Assembly (NCBI GenBank): GCA_030628805.1
Contig: DAOVQG010000073.1
Location: 1 to 16,200, forward strand
Origin: JAGMDK01 sp023128695
GTDB lineage: Bacteria > Planctomycetota > Phycisphaerae > UBA1845 > Fen-1342
DNA: 16,200 nucleotides
Direction of reading: 5' to 3'
The notes beneath the pieces are model-generated. The model made no database searches and was not told where the DNA came from. It was given only the letters and a program-made list of their open reading frames with translations. Position 1 is the first letter of the stretch, and the number at the start of each line of letters is the position of its first letter. The position numbers and the translations under genes are program-made. Positions 1 through 6,983 of the stretch are shown here, one piece after another.

Positions 1-3
1 GCC

Positions 4-142
4 ATTTGCGCTGTTCGGCGAGCAGGTGCCTAACAGCAGTCATGTTGTCGCGTTGCTCTCAATAACACGTTATTTGTGACATTCGGTCGCTATATGCTCG
101 ACTTTCGGCTGATCGCTGATTGCTGACCGCTGAATGCTTACG
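4..142 (+). repeat. Dispersed ~138-bp upstream element, copy 1
   Basis: This stretch aligns without gaps to 12900-13038. The last 47 bp (96-142 against 12992-13038) are identical, and 61-142 differs at about 10 positions. It contains the words ATAACACG, TATTTGTGACATT and a GCTGATYGCTGAT-type series. It lies upstream of the GspG-like gene as copy 2 lies upstream of the selenium cluster. Its function is unknown. It may start before the window. Confidence 0.8.
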
Positions 143-163
143 TTTCTAGTTTCTAGTTTCTAC
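142..163. repeat. Short tandem repeat of an 8-bp word (TTTCTAGT)
   Basis: Nearly three copies of TTTCTAGT lie directly after the dispersed element. This is one of several families of low-complexity word repeats in the spaces between genes here. No gene is seen between 1 and 284. Confidence 0.7.
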
Positions 164-284
164 TTAAAGCCTCTCTTCCAGGTTGCCGATGCCTCCTCCA
201 GAGAAAACGATACGACGTGGCGGACCCGGCCTAGTCCGAGCAGATTCCGACCGCCGTGCGAACGTGCTAACAGGAGATGTTCAA

Positions 285-794
285 ATGTCGTTGTGCAAGA
301 GCAAAAGACTGGGCTTTTCGCTGGTGGAGTTGGTTGTTGTCATCGTGATCATCGGCATTTTGGCGGCGATCGCCATTCCGCGTCTCAGCCGCGGGTCGGC
401 CGGCGCCGGTCAGGCCGCCGTGGCGGGCAATCTGGCGACGGTCCGCAATGCGATCAACATATACGCGGCTGAGCACAACAACACGTTTCCCGGTCCGGAC
501 GCAGCCGGCTTTGTCGCGAAGTTGACGATGTACAGCGACCTCAGCGGCAACACCAACGCGGCCAAGACCACCGTTTTCAGGTTTGGGCCGTACCTGTTGG
601 CGATCCCGCCGTGTCCGGTCGGGGAGAACGCCGGCACGGCCACCGCGGCCAAGGTCCTGATCGACAACACGAACAGCCCCCCGGTCCCGGTCACGACCGG
701 TGGTGAAGGGTGGGTCTACAATCCCACCACGGGCGAGTTCCTGCCCAACACCACGCTGACGGACGACGCGGGAAAAGCTTTCAATTTATACTAG
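285..794 (+). CDS. GspG-like major pseudopilin (type II secretion / type IV pilin family)
   Basis: A predicted 169-residue prepilin-like protein that would be cleaved by prepilin peptidase and assembled into the periplasmic pseudopilus of a T2SS-like machine. A 10-residue basic leader ends in Gly10, followed by FSLVELVVVIVIIGILAAI. This gives Gly at -1, Phe at +1 and Glu at +5, then a single hydrophobic helix. The C-terminal half has the GWVYNPTTGEF pattern common in pseudopilins. I chose the ATG at 285 because AGGAG at 272-276 sits 8 bases upstream; an in-frame ATG at 183 would bury the leader. The family call is secure. GspG rather than another pseudopilin is inferred from size and the lack of a long minor-pilin domain. 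The remaining cluster genes follow after an oppositely oriented pair. Confidence 0.88.
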   Translation: MSLCKSKRLGFSLVELVVVIVIIGILAAIAIPRLSRGSAGAGQAAVAGNLATVRNAINIYAAEHNNTFPGPDAAGFVAKLTMYSDLSGNTNAAKTTVFRFGPYLLAIPPCPVGENAGTATAAKVLIDNTNSPPVPVTTGGEGWVYNPTTGEFLPNTTLTDDAGKAFNLY

Positions 795-875
795 GCGGTC
801 AATAAGGGAACCAATCCGCGCCGGGCGGGCTCTGATCCCTGGTCGCCAGTATAGCTGAATGGCGAATGTTGAAGA

Positions 876-934
876 GCGAGTAGCGAGTAGCGAGTTGGCC
901 GGTTCAAGCCCTCAACTCGCTACTCGCTATTCGC
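876..934. terminator. Inverted word repeat between convergent genes, possible bidirectional terminator
   Basis: GCGAGTAGCGAGTAGCGAGT (876-895) pairs with its near-complement at 913-934 around a short loop. It lies between the 3' ends of the plus-strand pseudopilin and the minus-strand TPR gene, so it could stop transcription from both sides, although there is no clear T tract. The right arm also encodes the last residues and the stop codon of the TPR gene. Confidence 0.5.
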
Positions 935-2323
935 TATTTGGTCCAGGACATGGTGCGCGACCGGGTTCTGTGCATCGAGTTTGAGCAGTCGCTCCGCGGT
1001 GGAGGCCGCCGACTCTCTTGCACCCGTCCGCCACGCGAGCGCGGCCGCCAACTCCAGCGTGCGGACATCATTCGGGGCGAGACCGAGCGCGCGCCGGGTG
1101 ACGCGTAACGCCTGGGCGTGCTTTCCCGCCATTCCCAGATTGCGGGCCAGCAGACGCAAAGCCTGGACATTCTCCGGCTCCCGCTGGATGACCCACTGGA
1201 TATGTTCTTGTGCCTCCGCCGGGCGTCTTTCCGCGAGATAGCATTCCGCGAGCATCAGCCGCGGCAACCCGGACGAGTTTTCGAGGTCCTCCGCGTTCAC
1301 AAGACGGCCGGTACGGAGCCCGGCCGCTACATTGATCAAGCTTGCTAAAACGGGGATTGCATCGGCATAACGGCCCGAGCGATAGAGCGCCGTGGCCAGC
1401 CGTTGGCGGAGGCCGGCCTCCGCGTCGCCCGTGCCGGCGATCCGCTGCCACGCCGAGGCGGCCGCCGGCCAGTCCTCGAGCTGCTCGTGGCACTCCGCCA
1501 AGGCGGCCTGGTAGGCGTTCGTCCATTTGAATCGTGCCGCCCGGGTCTGGAGCCAGCGAAGCCCCGCCTGCGGCCGGCCGAGCTGCAACCAGGTTTGGGC
1601 CACGGCGACGACGTAGGTGATCTCTTCGTCGTCGATCTCGGCGGCCCGTTGGTAAGCCGCCAGGGCGTCCTCCCAGCGCTGCTGCTGCTGCCGTACCACG
1701 CCCAACAGATACTCGATCTCTGCCTGGCGCCGGTCGCGCACCGCGCGGGCTGAAGCCCGCGGCTCTTCTTCGTCCCCACATTCCCACGTTCCCACGTCCC
1801 CACGTCCCCACGTCCCCACGTCCCCACGTTCCCACGTTCCCACGTTCCCACGTTCCCACGTCCCCACGTTCCCACGTTCCCACTCGGCGAGTTGGGTCCG
1901 CTCCAACAGATCGGCGGCGCGCTCGATCTTGCCCTCTGCCAGCCAGAGGCGAACGCGCAAGGGGATGAGGTCGGGATTGTCGGGGGTCAGTCGCTCGGCT
2001 TCCGCCAATTCACCGGCCGCGGCGGCCACGTTCCCGGCCTCGAATTGATCCGCGGCGAGCCGGGCCTTGACCTGGGCTCGGGCGACGTTCCACCGCTGAG
2101 TCGCCTGCTCCCGGGCGGTGGACTGGGGGCTCTGGCAGCCGACCAACGCCGTCAGCAGCACAGCGACGACCAACGGCACGACCAGTGTTCTGTCAATGTT
2201 GCGTTGATGGGTGGCACGGCCGTGTCGGCCGTGAATACCTGCGACTTGTACACGGCTGACACAGCCGTGCCACCCATCAAGCGATGCTTGACAGAGCACT
2301 AGTCTGTGGATGGCGAAGTTCAT
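920..2323 (-). CDS. TPR-repeat lipoprotein next to the secretin
   Basis: A predicted 467-residue tetratricopeptide protein, probably anchored in a membrane and assisting the secretin (compare pilotin/PilF-like TPR lipoproteins; the specific role is inferred). A hydrophobic stretch ending in the lipobox-like LVGC (Cys63) is followed by TPR-like pairs: GNVAAAAGELAEAERLTPDN, then WEDALAAYQRAAEID, then repeats with ALGLAPNDVRTLELAAALAW and LLKLDAQNPVAHHVLDQI near the end. I placed the start at 2323 because its ATG overlaps the secretin stop as ATGA, which indicates translational coupling. This puts about 45 residues before the signal segment, most of them encoded by an inverted-repeat element (2182-2302). 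A 10-bp tandem array plus a 28-bp repeat adds about 47 odd residues in the middle (roughly 148-195). The last residues ANSE and the stop come from another repeat. The protein may be decaying. Confidence 0.75.
   Translation of the reverse strand: MNFAIHRLVLCQASLDGWHGCVSRVQVAGIHGRHGRATHQRNIDRTLVVPLVVAVLLTALVGCQSPQSTAREQATQRWNVARAQVKARLAADQFEAGNVAAAAGELAEAERLTPDNPDLIPLRVRLWLAEGKIERAADLLERTQLAEWERGNVGTWERGNVGTWERGDVGTWGRGDVGTWECGDEEEPRASARAVRDRRQAEIEYLLGVVRQQQQRWEDALAAYQRAAEIDDEEITYVVAVAQTWLQLGRPQAGLRWLQTRAARFKWTNAYQAALAECHEQLEDWPAAASAWQRIAGTGDAEAGLRQRLATALYRSGRYADAIPVLASLINVAAGLRTGRLVNAEDLENSSGLPRLMLAECYLAERRPAEAQEHIQWVIQREPENVQALRLLARNLGMAGKHAQALRVTRRALGLAPNDVRTLELAAALAWRTGARESAASTAERLLKLDAQNPVAHHVLDQIANSE
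1301..1330 (+). repeat. 30-bp dispersed repeat (ACGGCCGGTACGGAGCCCGG core), inside the TPR gene
   Basis: This 30-bp word is the same unit found in three tandem copies at 4591-4680 and, reversed, at 8248-8274. Here it lies within the TPR coding sequence and adds a segment around VAAGLRTGRLVN without breaking the frame. Confidence 0.8.
1741..1768 (-). repeat. 28-bp hairpin repeat inside the TPR gene
   Basis: One copy of a 28-bp palindromic repeat whose core is GCGGGCTTCAGCCCGC. Other copies are at 12757-12784, 12787-12813, 13336-13363, 13372-13399 and 13437-13464. Here it is translated as part of the TPR lipoprotein, right beside the 10-bp array. Confidence 0.85.
1772..1884. repeat. 10-bp tandem array (CCCACGTYCC) inside the TPR gene
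   Basis: About eleven units of CCCACGTTCC or CCCACGTCCC lie head to tail. On the minus strand they encode a WERGNVGTWERGDVGTWGRG-like low-complexity segment. Because the unit is 10 bp, all three frames are open and similar, so a one-unit change would shift the reading frame of the gene. Confidence 0.95.
2182..2302. repeat. Large inverted-repeat element, copy 1 (73-bp core 2206-2278)
   Basis: Arms of about 50 bp (2182-2233 and 2250-2301, imperfect) flank a short centre. The innermost stretch begins GATGGGTGGCACGGC and ends GCCGTGCCACCCATC. The 73-bp core is identical to 4323-4395. It lies between the start codon and the signal segment of the TPR gene and stays in frame, encoding a DGWHGCVSRVQVAG-containing insert. 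Confidence 0.9.
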
Positions 2324-4245
2324 GGCGGCGTGCCTTGCGCGGGGTCGGCAGCCGGTAGGAATACCTCCGCGTCCGCCGAGGGGCGGCCGAACATCGGCTG
2401 GGCAGGGGTGTGCTCGGGCAGCGGCTCCGGTTGGATCATTTCCCAAATAAAGGTGCGCATGCGCGTCCCTTCATCGTCCCACATACGCTCGTCGAGCAGG
2501 CGCTCCAGCAGCTTGAGCGCCGCCAGGTGCTTGGGCTGGTTGTTCAACGTCATGCGGAGATTCAACAGGGCCAGCTTGCGATCGTCCTGCTCAAGCCGCG
2601 CCAGCGCCTCGTGAAAGTAGGCTTGCGCCAGGCGCTCGCGGCCCGTGCCCACCAGGCCGCGGCGGCTGCCGACCCGGATGCGCTCGACATCCTCCAGCAA
2701 TTCCCGGTAGTAACTCTGCTCCTGCTCGGTTTCCTTGAGGATGTGCACGGTCAGGAGAATGATCACCTCTTCGCGAATCGTCTGATCGTTCCGATTGCCG
2801 AACAGCAGGCCCGCGAGCGGGATGTCTCCCAGCACCGGCAACTGGCTCTTGGAGTTCACGGTCCGTTCGCGGAACAGGCCCCCGATCAGTATTGTGTTCC
2901 CATCGTCCACCAGGATGTTGGCGTGCGCCTCGGTCGTCTCCTCAAAGGGGAGATTGGCCGCCGACAGCCCGCCGTTGCTGTCTTTGGGATGGACGGACAG
3001 CCGGACCGTCCCGTCGTCGTTGATCACCGGGCGAAACTTGATCTGCGTCCCGGTTTCGAGAAACTCGACCGTCTGAATGGCCGCCGTCTCCGTGACGGTG
3101 GTGGTGATATATCCGTCGCGGCGGCCGACGATGACTTCCCCCGGCTGCTTGTTGAGCGCGACGATCTTCGGGTTGGCGACCACGACCACGTCGGTGATTT
3201 CTTCCAGGGCGCGGACGAAGCCCGCGATACTGTCCTTGATCAGACCGAAGGTGAACCCGCCGGCATTTACGGCTCCGGTAAAGTTGGTGTTGATATTGAA
3301 GGTGGTGTCCTGCAACTGGGCACTGGGCAGGAGGCCGGTCGCGAGGTCCGCCGAGGCGTGGCTGGCACTGCCCACGTTCTCGAAGTCAACCCCGCCGAGC
3401 ATCGAGAAGTCGATCCCGAACTGGTTTGTCTCACTGAGGGTGGCCCGCAGCACCGTGGCCTCGATCAAGACCTGCCGGGGGCGCTGGTCGATCTCGGCGA
3501 GCAGTTGCTCTACCACGGCCAGGCGCTGCGGGTAGTCGGTCACGATCAGGTAATCAACGCCGGCGGCGCCCATGCTCATCTCCTCCTGGCCCTTGCTGCC
3601 GCCCTCCTCGGACTCGCCGCCGCCTTTGACCACATTCGCATCCGCGCCCAAGGCCGCCTTGGCCGCCGTCGCGGCTTCCGCCGGGCTGATATAGCGCAAG
3701 CGGAAGACCTGTGTGACCGGCGGCGGCCGCAGGGCCGCGAGCTCTTCTTTGGTACCGACGAAGACCGTGTTGCCGGAGTCACGGAAGGCATACTGGTTTG
3801 GGGTCAGAATGGCGTCCAGAGCCTGTTCGAGCGTGACGGAATAGAGATTGGCTGAAATCCGCCCGCTGACGCTGGTGCTGGTCACGATGTTCGCGTTGGC
3901 CTGATAACTCAGCATCTCCAGCACCGTGGCGATCTCCATGTCACGCACGTGGACGTCCAGCAGGCCGGTTTCCAACTGGGTAACTTCCCCGATCCCGTGC
4001 GAGTTGCCCCGCGCGGTCTCCGGTTTCGGCGTGACGGGGGCCTGAGGAGGCTGCCCGGGCACCTGTCCTCCGATGAGTTCCGTGACCTGTCCGAGGAAAT
4101 CCTCGAGCACGTCCAGAGTCAGTGACGGCGAGTTCGGTTCCCCCGCCGCCTCCTGATCTTTTGTCTGCCCGGCCCCGAACTGCACGGCGAGCCCCGCCAG
4201 GAGCAGGGCCGCCAGTTGTCGAAGCCCCCGGCTCCCGCGACCCAT
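2320..4245 (-). CDS. gspD: Secretin, GspD/PilQ family outer-membrane channel
   Basis: A predicted 641-residue secretin that would form the multimeric outer-membrane gate of the T2SS-like machine. A signal peptide (LRQLAALLLAGLAVQFGAG) is followed by an STN/N0-like domain (LLDVHVRDMEIATVLEMLSY, then VTLEQALDAIL), N1/N2-type modules (DYLIVTDYPQRLAVVEQLLAEI), and the secretin barrel domain with TGTQIKFRPVINDDGTVRL and the diagnostic LPVLGDIPLAGLLFGNR. A C-terminal extension of about 120 residues looks helical and TPR-like (ERLAQAYFHEALARLEQDDR). I chose the ATG at 4245 because it directly precedes a normal signal peptide. The frame stays open upstream to 4512, but that part is duplicated sequence plus the inverted-repeat element. 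No strong Shine-Dalgarno is seen. The stop overlaps the TPR gene start. Family call is firm; GspD versus another secretin type is inferred from the neighbours. Confidence 0.93.
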   Translation of the reverse strand: MGRGSRGLRQLAALLLAGLAVQFGAGQTKDQEAAGEPNSPSLTLDVLEDFLGQVTELIGGQVPGQPPQAPVTPKPETARGNSHGIGEVTQLETGLLDVHVRDMEIATVLEMLSYQANANIVTSTSVSGRISANLYSVTLEQALDAILTPNQYAFRDSGNTVFVGTKEELAALRPPPVTQVFRLRYISPAEAATAAKAALGADANVVKGGGESEEGGSKGQEEMSMGAAGVDYLIVTDYPQRLAVVEQLLAEIDQRPRQVLIEATVLRATLSETNQFGIDFSMLGGVDFENVGSASHASADLATGLLPSAQLQDTTFNINTNFTGAVNAGGFTFGLIKDSIAGFVRALEEITDVVVVANPKIVALNKQPGEVIVGRRDGYITTTVTETAAIQTVEFLETGTQIKFRPVINDDGTVRLSVHPKDSNGGLSAANLPFEETTEAHANILVDDGNTILIGGLFRERTVNSKSQLPVLGDIPLAGLLFGNRNDQTIREEVIILLTVHILKETEQEQSYYRELLEDVERIRVGSRRGLVGTGRERLAQAYFHEALARLEQDDRKLALLNLRMTLNNQPKHLAALKLLERLLDERMWDDEGTRMRTFIWEMIQPEPLPEHTPAQPMFGRPSADAEVFLPAADPAQGTPP

Positions 4246-4436
4246 GCTACGTTCCACTTGACGCCGCGGCACTAGATGACCGTGCGTACTTTCGCGCCAG
4301 TTCGGTGTGCGAAGGCCCGCGCGATGGGTGGCACGGCCGTGTCGGCCGTGAATACCTGCGACTTGTACACGGCTGACACAGCCGTGCCACCCATCGCGAC
4401 CCATGGTACGTTCCACTCGACGCCGCGGCACTAGAT
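4237..4436. repeat. 41-bp direct repeat (4237-4277 and 4396-4436) duplicating the secretin start region
   Basis: The two copies differ at two bases. Each contains, on the minus strand, the same ATGGGTCGC start context, giving LVPRRxVERxMGR twice in the open frame. The inverted-repeat element copy 2 (4320-4398) lies between the two, abutting the outer copy. Confidence 0.85.
4320..4398. repeat. Large inverted-repeat element, copy 2
   Basis: The core 4323-4395 is identical to 2206-2278. The palindrome extends by CGC on the left and GCG on the right. It lies upstream of the secretin start in the space between the divergent secretin and GspH-like genes. Apart from this element and the direct repeat, I see no convincing promoter between 4246 and 4539. 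Confidence 0.9.
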
Positions 4437-4539
4437 ACATCCTTATTGCGAATTCTCGCCTTGCGGTTCTCATAACCCTAGATCGGAGTCGGATTAGCGG
4501 CGGGTTCAACAAAAGCGGTGGAGTGGTCGATGAATCACC

Positions 4540-5190
4540 ATGGCCGCGCTCTTGGTGTGTTACCGGCAGAGGCTTCCGACTCCGGCCCCCAACGGCCGGT
4601 ACGGAGCCCGGCTGCTACAAGACGGCCGGTACGGAGCCCGGCTGCTACAAGACGGCCGGTACGGAGCCCGGCCGCTACAGGAACGTGATTGTCACGTCGG
4701 CCGGCGTCGGCCATTTTTGCGCGGTTTCACCCTGCTTGAATTGGTCATGGTGGTGGCTATCGTCGCGATCCTGGCCAGTGTCGCGCTCCCGCGTTTCGCC
4801 AATACGCTGGGGCGACACCGCATCGAAGCCGCCGCCCGTCGCGTCGCCGGCGATCTGAATCTGGCCCGGCGGCAGGCCCGTCTATCGAGCTCGGACCAGA
4901 ACGTGGTGTTCGATGTTTCGGCGGAGAGCTATCAACTCCCGGGGCTCGCCGATCTCGACCACCCGACTACCGGCTATGAGGTGCAACTCGACGAGCAGCC
5001 GTACGAGGTCGAGATTCTCAGTGCCGTCTTCGATGCTGACGCCGAGATTATCTTCGACGGCTACGGGATTCCGGACAGCGGCGGGAGCGTGGTGCTCGTG
5101 GGCGGCGGCTACCAGATCACCATCAGCGTGGATGCGGAGAGCGGATTGGCCAGCACACAATCTGGTGGAGCAACATTCGATGGAATGTGA
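4540..5190 (+). CDS. GspH-like minor pseudopilin with repeat-disturbed leader
   Basis: A prepilin-like protein with the cleavage motif G|FTLLELVMVVAIVAILASVALPRF, Gly at -1 and Glu at +5. The mature part is about 154 residues and resembles GspH/FimT minor pseudopilins (NTLGRHRIEAAARRVAGDLNLARRQARLSSS; later IIFDGYGIPDSGGSVVLVGG). The start is doubtful. The ATG at 4540 gives a 62-residue leader, far longer than usual, half of it encoded by three 30-bp repeats. A better-spaced Shine-Dalgarno (GGAG at 4520-4523) serves an ATG at 4530, which is in another frame and ends within about 50 codons. A TTG close to the RG|FTLLE site is another option. The 5' end may therefore have been altered by repeat insertion. 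The next gene, GspJ-like, follows after a hairpin element. Confidence 0.8.
   Translation: MAALLVCYRQRLPTPAPNGRYGARLLQDGRYGARLLQDGRYGARPLQERDCHVGRRRPFLRGFTLLELVMVVAIVAILASVALPRFANTLGRHRIEAAARRVAGDLNLARRQARLSSSDQNVVFDVSAESYQLPGLADLDHPTTGYEVQLDEQPYEVEILSAVFDADAEIIFDGYGIPDSGGSVVLVGGGYQITISVDAESGLASTQSGGATFDGM
4591..4680 (+). repeat. Three tandem copies of the 30-bp repeat
   Basis: Units 4591-4620, 4621-4650 and 4651-4680 are almost identical (core ACGGCCGGTACGGAGCCCGG). In the GspH frame they encode GRYGARLLQD-type decapeptides. The same unit occurs singly at 1301-1330 and inverted at 8248-8274. Confidence 0.95.
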
Positions 5191-5222
5191 ACCGCGACCT
5201 AGTGTAGTGATTCATAATTGTC

Positions 5223-5305
5223 GCATCATGATTCAAGGTGGTGCGGGCCTCTGTGCCCGCCACGGACGGGCAGGGACGCCCGCCCCACCGGCTTGAATAA
5301 GATGC
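5223..5305. repeat. Hairpin element (GGGCAGGGACGCCCGCCCCACC family) between gspH-like and gspJ-like genes
   Basis: Nested inverted repeat. The outer arms GCATC...ATTCAAG and CTTGAAT...GATGC enclose GTGCGGGCCTCTGTGCCCGCC and GGGCAGGGACGCCCGCCC. The inner part matches the hearts of the two elements at 8379 and 15827. A possible imperfect direct repeat (AATTGTCGC at 5216, AATTGACGC at 5316) flanks it, the right copy just ahead of the next start codon. Confidence 0.7.
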
Positions 5306-5325
5306 AAACTTGATGAATTGACGCG

Positions 5326-6402
5326 ATGAACAGGCTGACGCCAAATAACCGAAACTCCGCTGTACGCGGCCTGACTCTCGTCGAGCTGATGGTCAGCACC
5401 ACGGCGACGGTCATCCTGCTCGGCGGGTTGGCCTCCGCCGTCCTGCTGGCGACCCAGGCGCTGCCCGAGAACAGCGCTGAGCTGGACGGGATCGTCGACG
5501 CCGGTGAGGCCATCGGGCAATTGACCAGTGAACTGCTGTGCGCCGTCTCCGTCACTGAGAATACCGCCGCCGCAATCGAGTTCACCGTCGCTGACCGTAG
5601 CGGCGACAACTCCCCCGAGACCATCCGTTACGAGTGGTCCGGGACCGCCGGCGACCCGCTCACGCGGCAATACAACGGCGGCAGCGTACTCACAATCCTG
5701 GAGGATGTCGATTTCTTCGAACTGGCTAACCAAGTAACGGCCGTCACGGTTCCCGGCGATCCCATAGAGGTCGAGTCAGAGGAGATCCTCCTGACGTCGT
5801 TTACCGGCACAGGCCACCTCGTCAGTAAAAGAGTCAAGGACGACCGTTGGCATGCCCAATATTTCAACCCGATCCTGCCGGGCGAAGTCCTCCGTTGGAG
5901 AGTGACCCGCGTGCTTTTCCAGGCCAAGATCGACGGGGCTGCGACGGGGACTGGTCTGGTTCAGTTGCGGCCGGCGGATGTCAACATGAAGCCCACGACG
6001 GAGGTGCTCGCACAATTGCCGCTGGTGGAGGCCGATCTCTCGGATGCTTTCGAATGGCGGGATTTTATCTTCCCTAACGCCGCTGAACAGTTGCCCGGCG
6101 ACGGACTGTGCTTCGTGATTCAGCATGTCGCCAACTCCCCGTCCGGTAAAGTTCACATCCAGGACGGAGGTGTCGAGGAACCCAACATCGTACGCCTTCA
6201 GAGTAACGACTCCGGCGGTTCATGGAATGTCCAAGACCAACAATCACTGCTGTTCTATGCCTACGGCACCGTCACCACGCTTGTTGATGAGGAAGTTGTA
6301 CTCTTTTACCAATTGACCGGTGTGCGTATCACGATCAACGTCGGCGACGGCGGCGACCGGGTCGAAACCTCGGTCCTGCTGCTCAATGCCCCCGAGTTAT
6401 GA
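5326..6402 (+). CDS. GspJ/PilW-like minor pseudopilin
   Basis: A predicted 358-residue prepilin-like protein. A 15-residue leader MNRLTPNNRNSAVRG is followed by LTLVELMVSTTATVILLGGL, giving Gly15 at -1 and Glu20 at +5. The large globular domain is longer than classical GspJ (around 200 residues). It has a central region (KRVKDDRWHAQYFNPILPGE through GDGLCFVIQHVANSPSGKVH) that looks like an inserted beta-rich domain, and ends with TGVRITINVGDGGDRVETSVLLLNAPEL, a minor-pseudopilin-type end. The order H-J-I-K and size support a GspJ-type role at the pseudopilus tip, inferred. The Shine-Dalgarno is weak, perhaps because a repeat element ends just upstream. Confidence 0.8.
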   Translation: MNRLTPNNRNSAVRGLTLVELMVSTTATVILLGGLASAVLLATQALPENSAELDGIVDAGEAIGQLTSELLCAVSVTENTAAAIEFTVADRSGDNSPETIRYEWSGTAGDPLTRQYNGGSVLTILEDVDFFELANQVTAVTVPGDPIEVESEEILLTSFTGTGHLVSKRVKDDRWHAQYFNPILPGEVLRWRVTRVLFQAKIDGAATGTGLVQLRPADVNMKPTTEVLAQLPLVEADLSDAFEWRDFIFPNAAEQLPGDGLCFVIQHVANSPSGKVHIQDGGVEEPNIVRLQSNDSGGSWNVQDQQSLLFYAYGTVTTLVDEEVVLFYQLTGVRITINVGDGGDRVETSVLLLNAPEL

Positions 6403-6440
6403 GGGGAGAGTGAAGAGTGGCGAGTTCGGAGTAGCACGTG

Positions 6441-6977
6441 ATGAGTGATAACAGGACTTTTGCGGCGGGCTGCTATACGCTCATCGAGGTCGTGATCAGC
6501 ACCGTCGTGGTCAGCGTCATGCTGGTGGCCGCGCTGCACGCCGTCGGGGCCGCGCGGCTCGGGTTGCGGCAGATTGGGAACCACAGCCGCGGCGTGCTCC
6601 TGGCCCAGGACCTGATGACGGAGATCCTGCAACAGCACTACGCCGATCCGGTGTACGGCCTCGGGTCCTTCGGCGTCGATGGAGACGAAGCCACGACCGG
6701 GGACCGCAGCCTATACGACGACGTGGACGATTACGACGGCTGGCAAGTCGCCCCGCCGCAATACAAGGACGGCACGGAAATCACTTGGGCGACAGAGTAC
6801 GAGCGTCTGGTCGAGGTGGCCTGGGTCCTGCCGTCCAACCCGCAGCAGACGTCCGGGAGCGAGACGGGGGTGAAACGCATCACCGTCACCGTTAGCCACG
6901 ATGGGGCCGAGGTGGCGGAATTGACGGCTCTCCGCACCACGGGCTGGCCCGCGCCGGCCGATGGGCATGGAGGTTGA
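6441..6977 (+). CDS. GspI-like minor pseudopilin
   Basis: A predicted 178-residue protein with a short leader and a type IV pilin-like helix: YTLIEVVISTVVVSVMLVAA. With Glu16 as the +5 residue, cleavage would be after Cys11 and the conserved Gly would be at -2, which is unusual (normally Gly at -1). The globular part (LMTEILQQHYADPVYG, later VEVAWVLPSNPQQTSG and VKRITVTVSHDGAEVAELTALRTTGWP) is typical of GspI/PilV-type pseudopilins. GGAG at 6428-6431 serves the ATG at 6441; an in-frame GTG at 6438 is an alternative. It lies between the GspJ-like and GspK-like genes, with 6 bases to the next start, so it is part of the same operon. Confidence 0.8.
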   Translation: MSDNRTFAAGCYTLIEVVISTVVVSVMLVAALHAVGAARLGLRQIGNHSRGVLLAQDLMTEILQQHYADPVYGLGSFGVDGDEATTGDRSLYDDVDDYDGWQVAPPQYKDGTEITWATEYERLVEVAWVLPSNPQQTSGSETGVKRITVTVSHDGAEVAELTALRTTGWPAPADGHGG

Positions 6978-6983
6978 CACGCC

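Noticed and set aside
1068..1883. Alternative minus-strand frames within the TPR gene
   Set aside because: They begin in the 10-bp array, which is open in all frames; only the 920-2323 frame has TPR character and a lipobox.
1772..1884. CRISPR array
   Set aside because: The units are 10 bp head to tail with no spacers; it is a simple tandem repeat.
2410..3855. Long plus-strand frame (481 residues) across the secretin
   Set aside because: It is antisense to the secretin, whose motifs are clear; the frame is open because of high GC.
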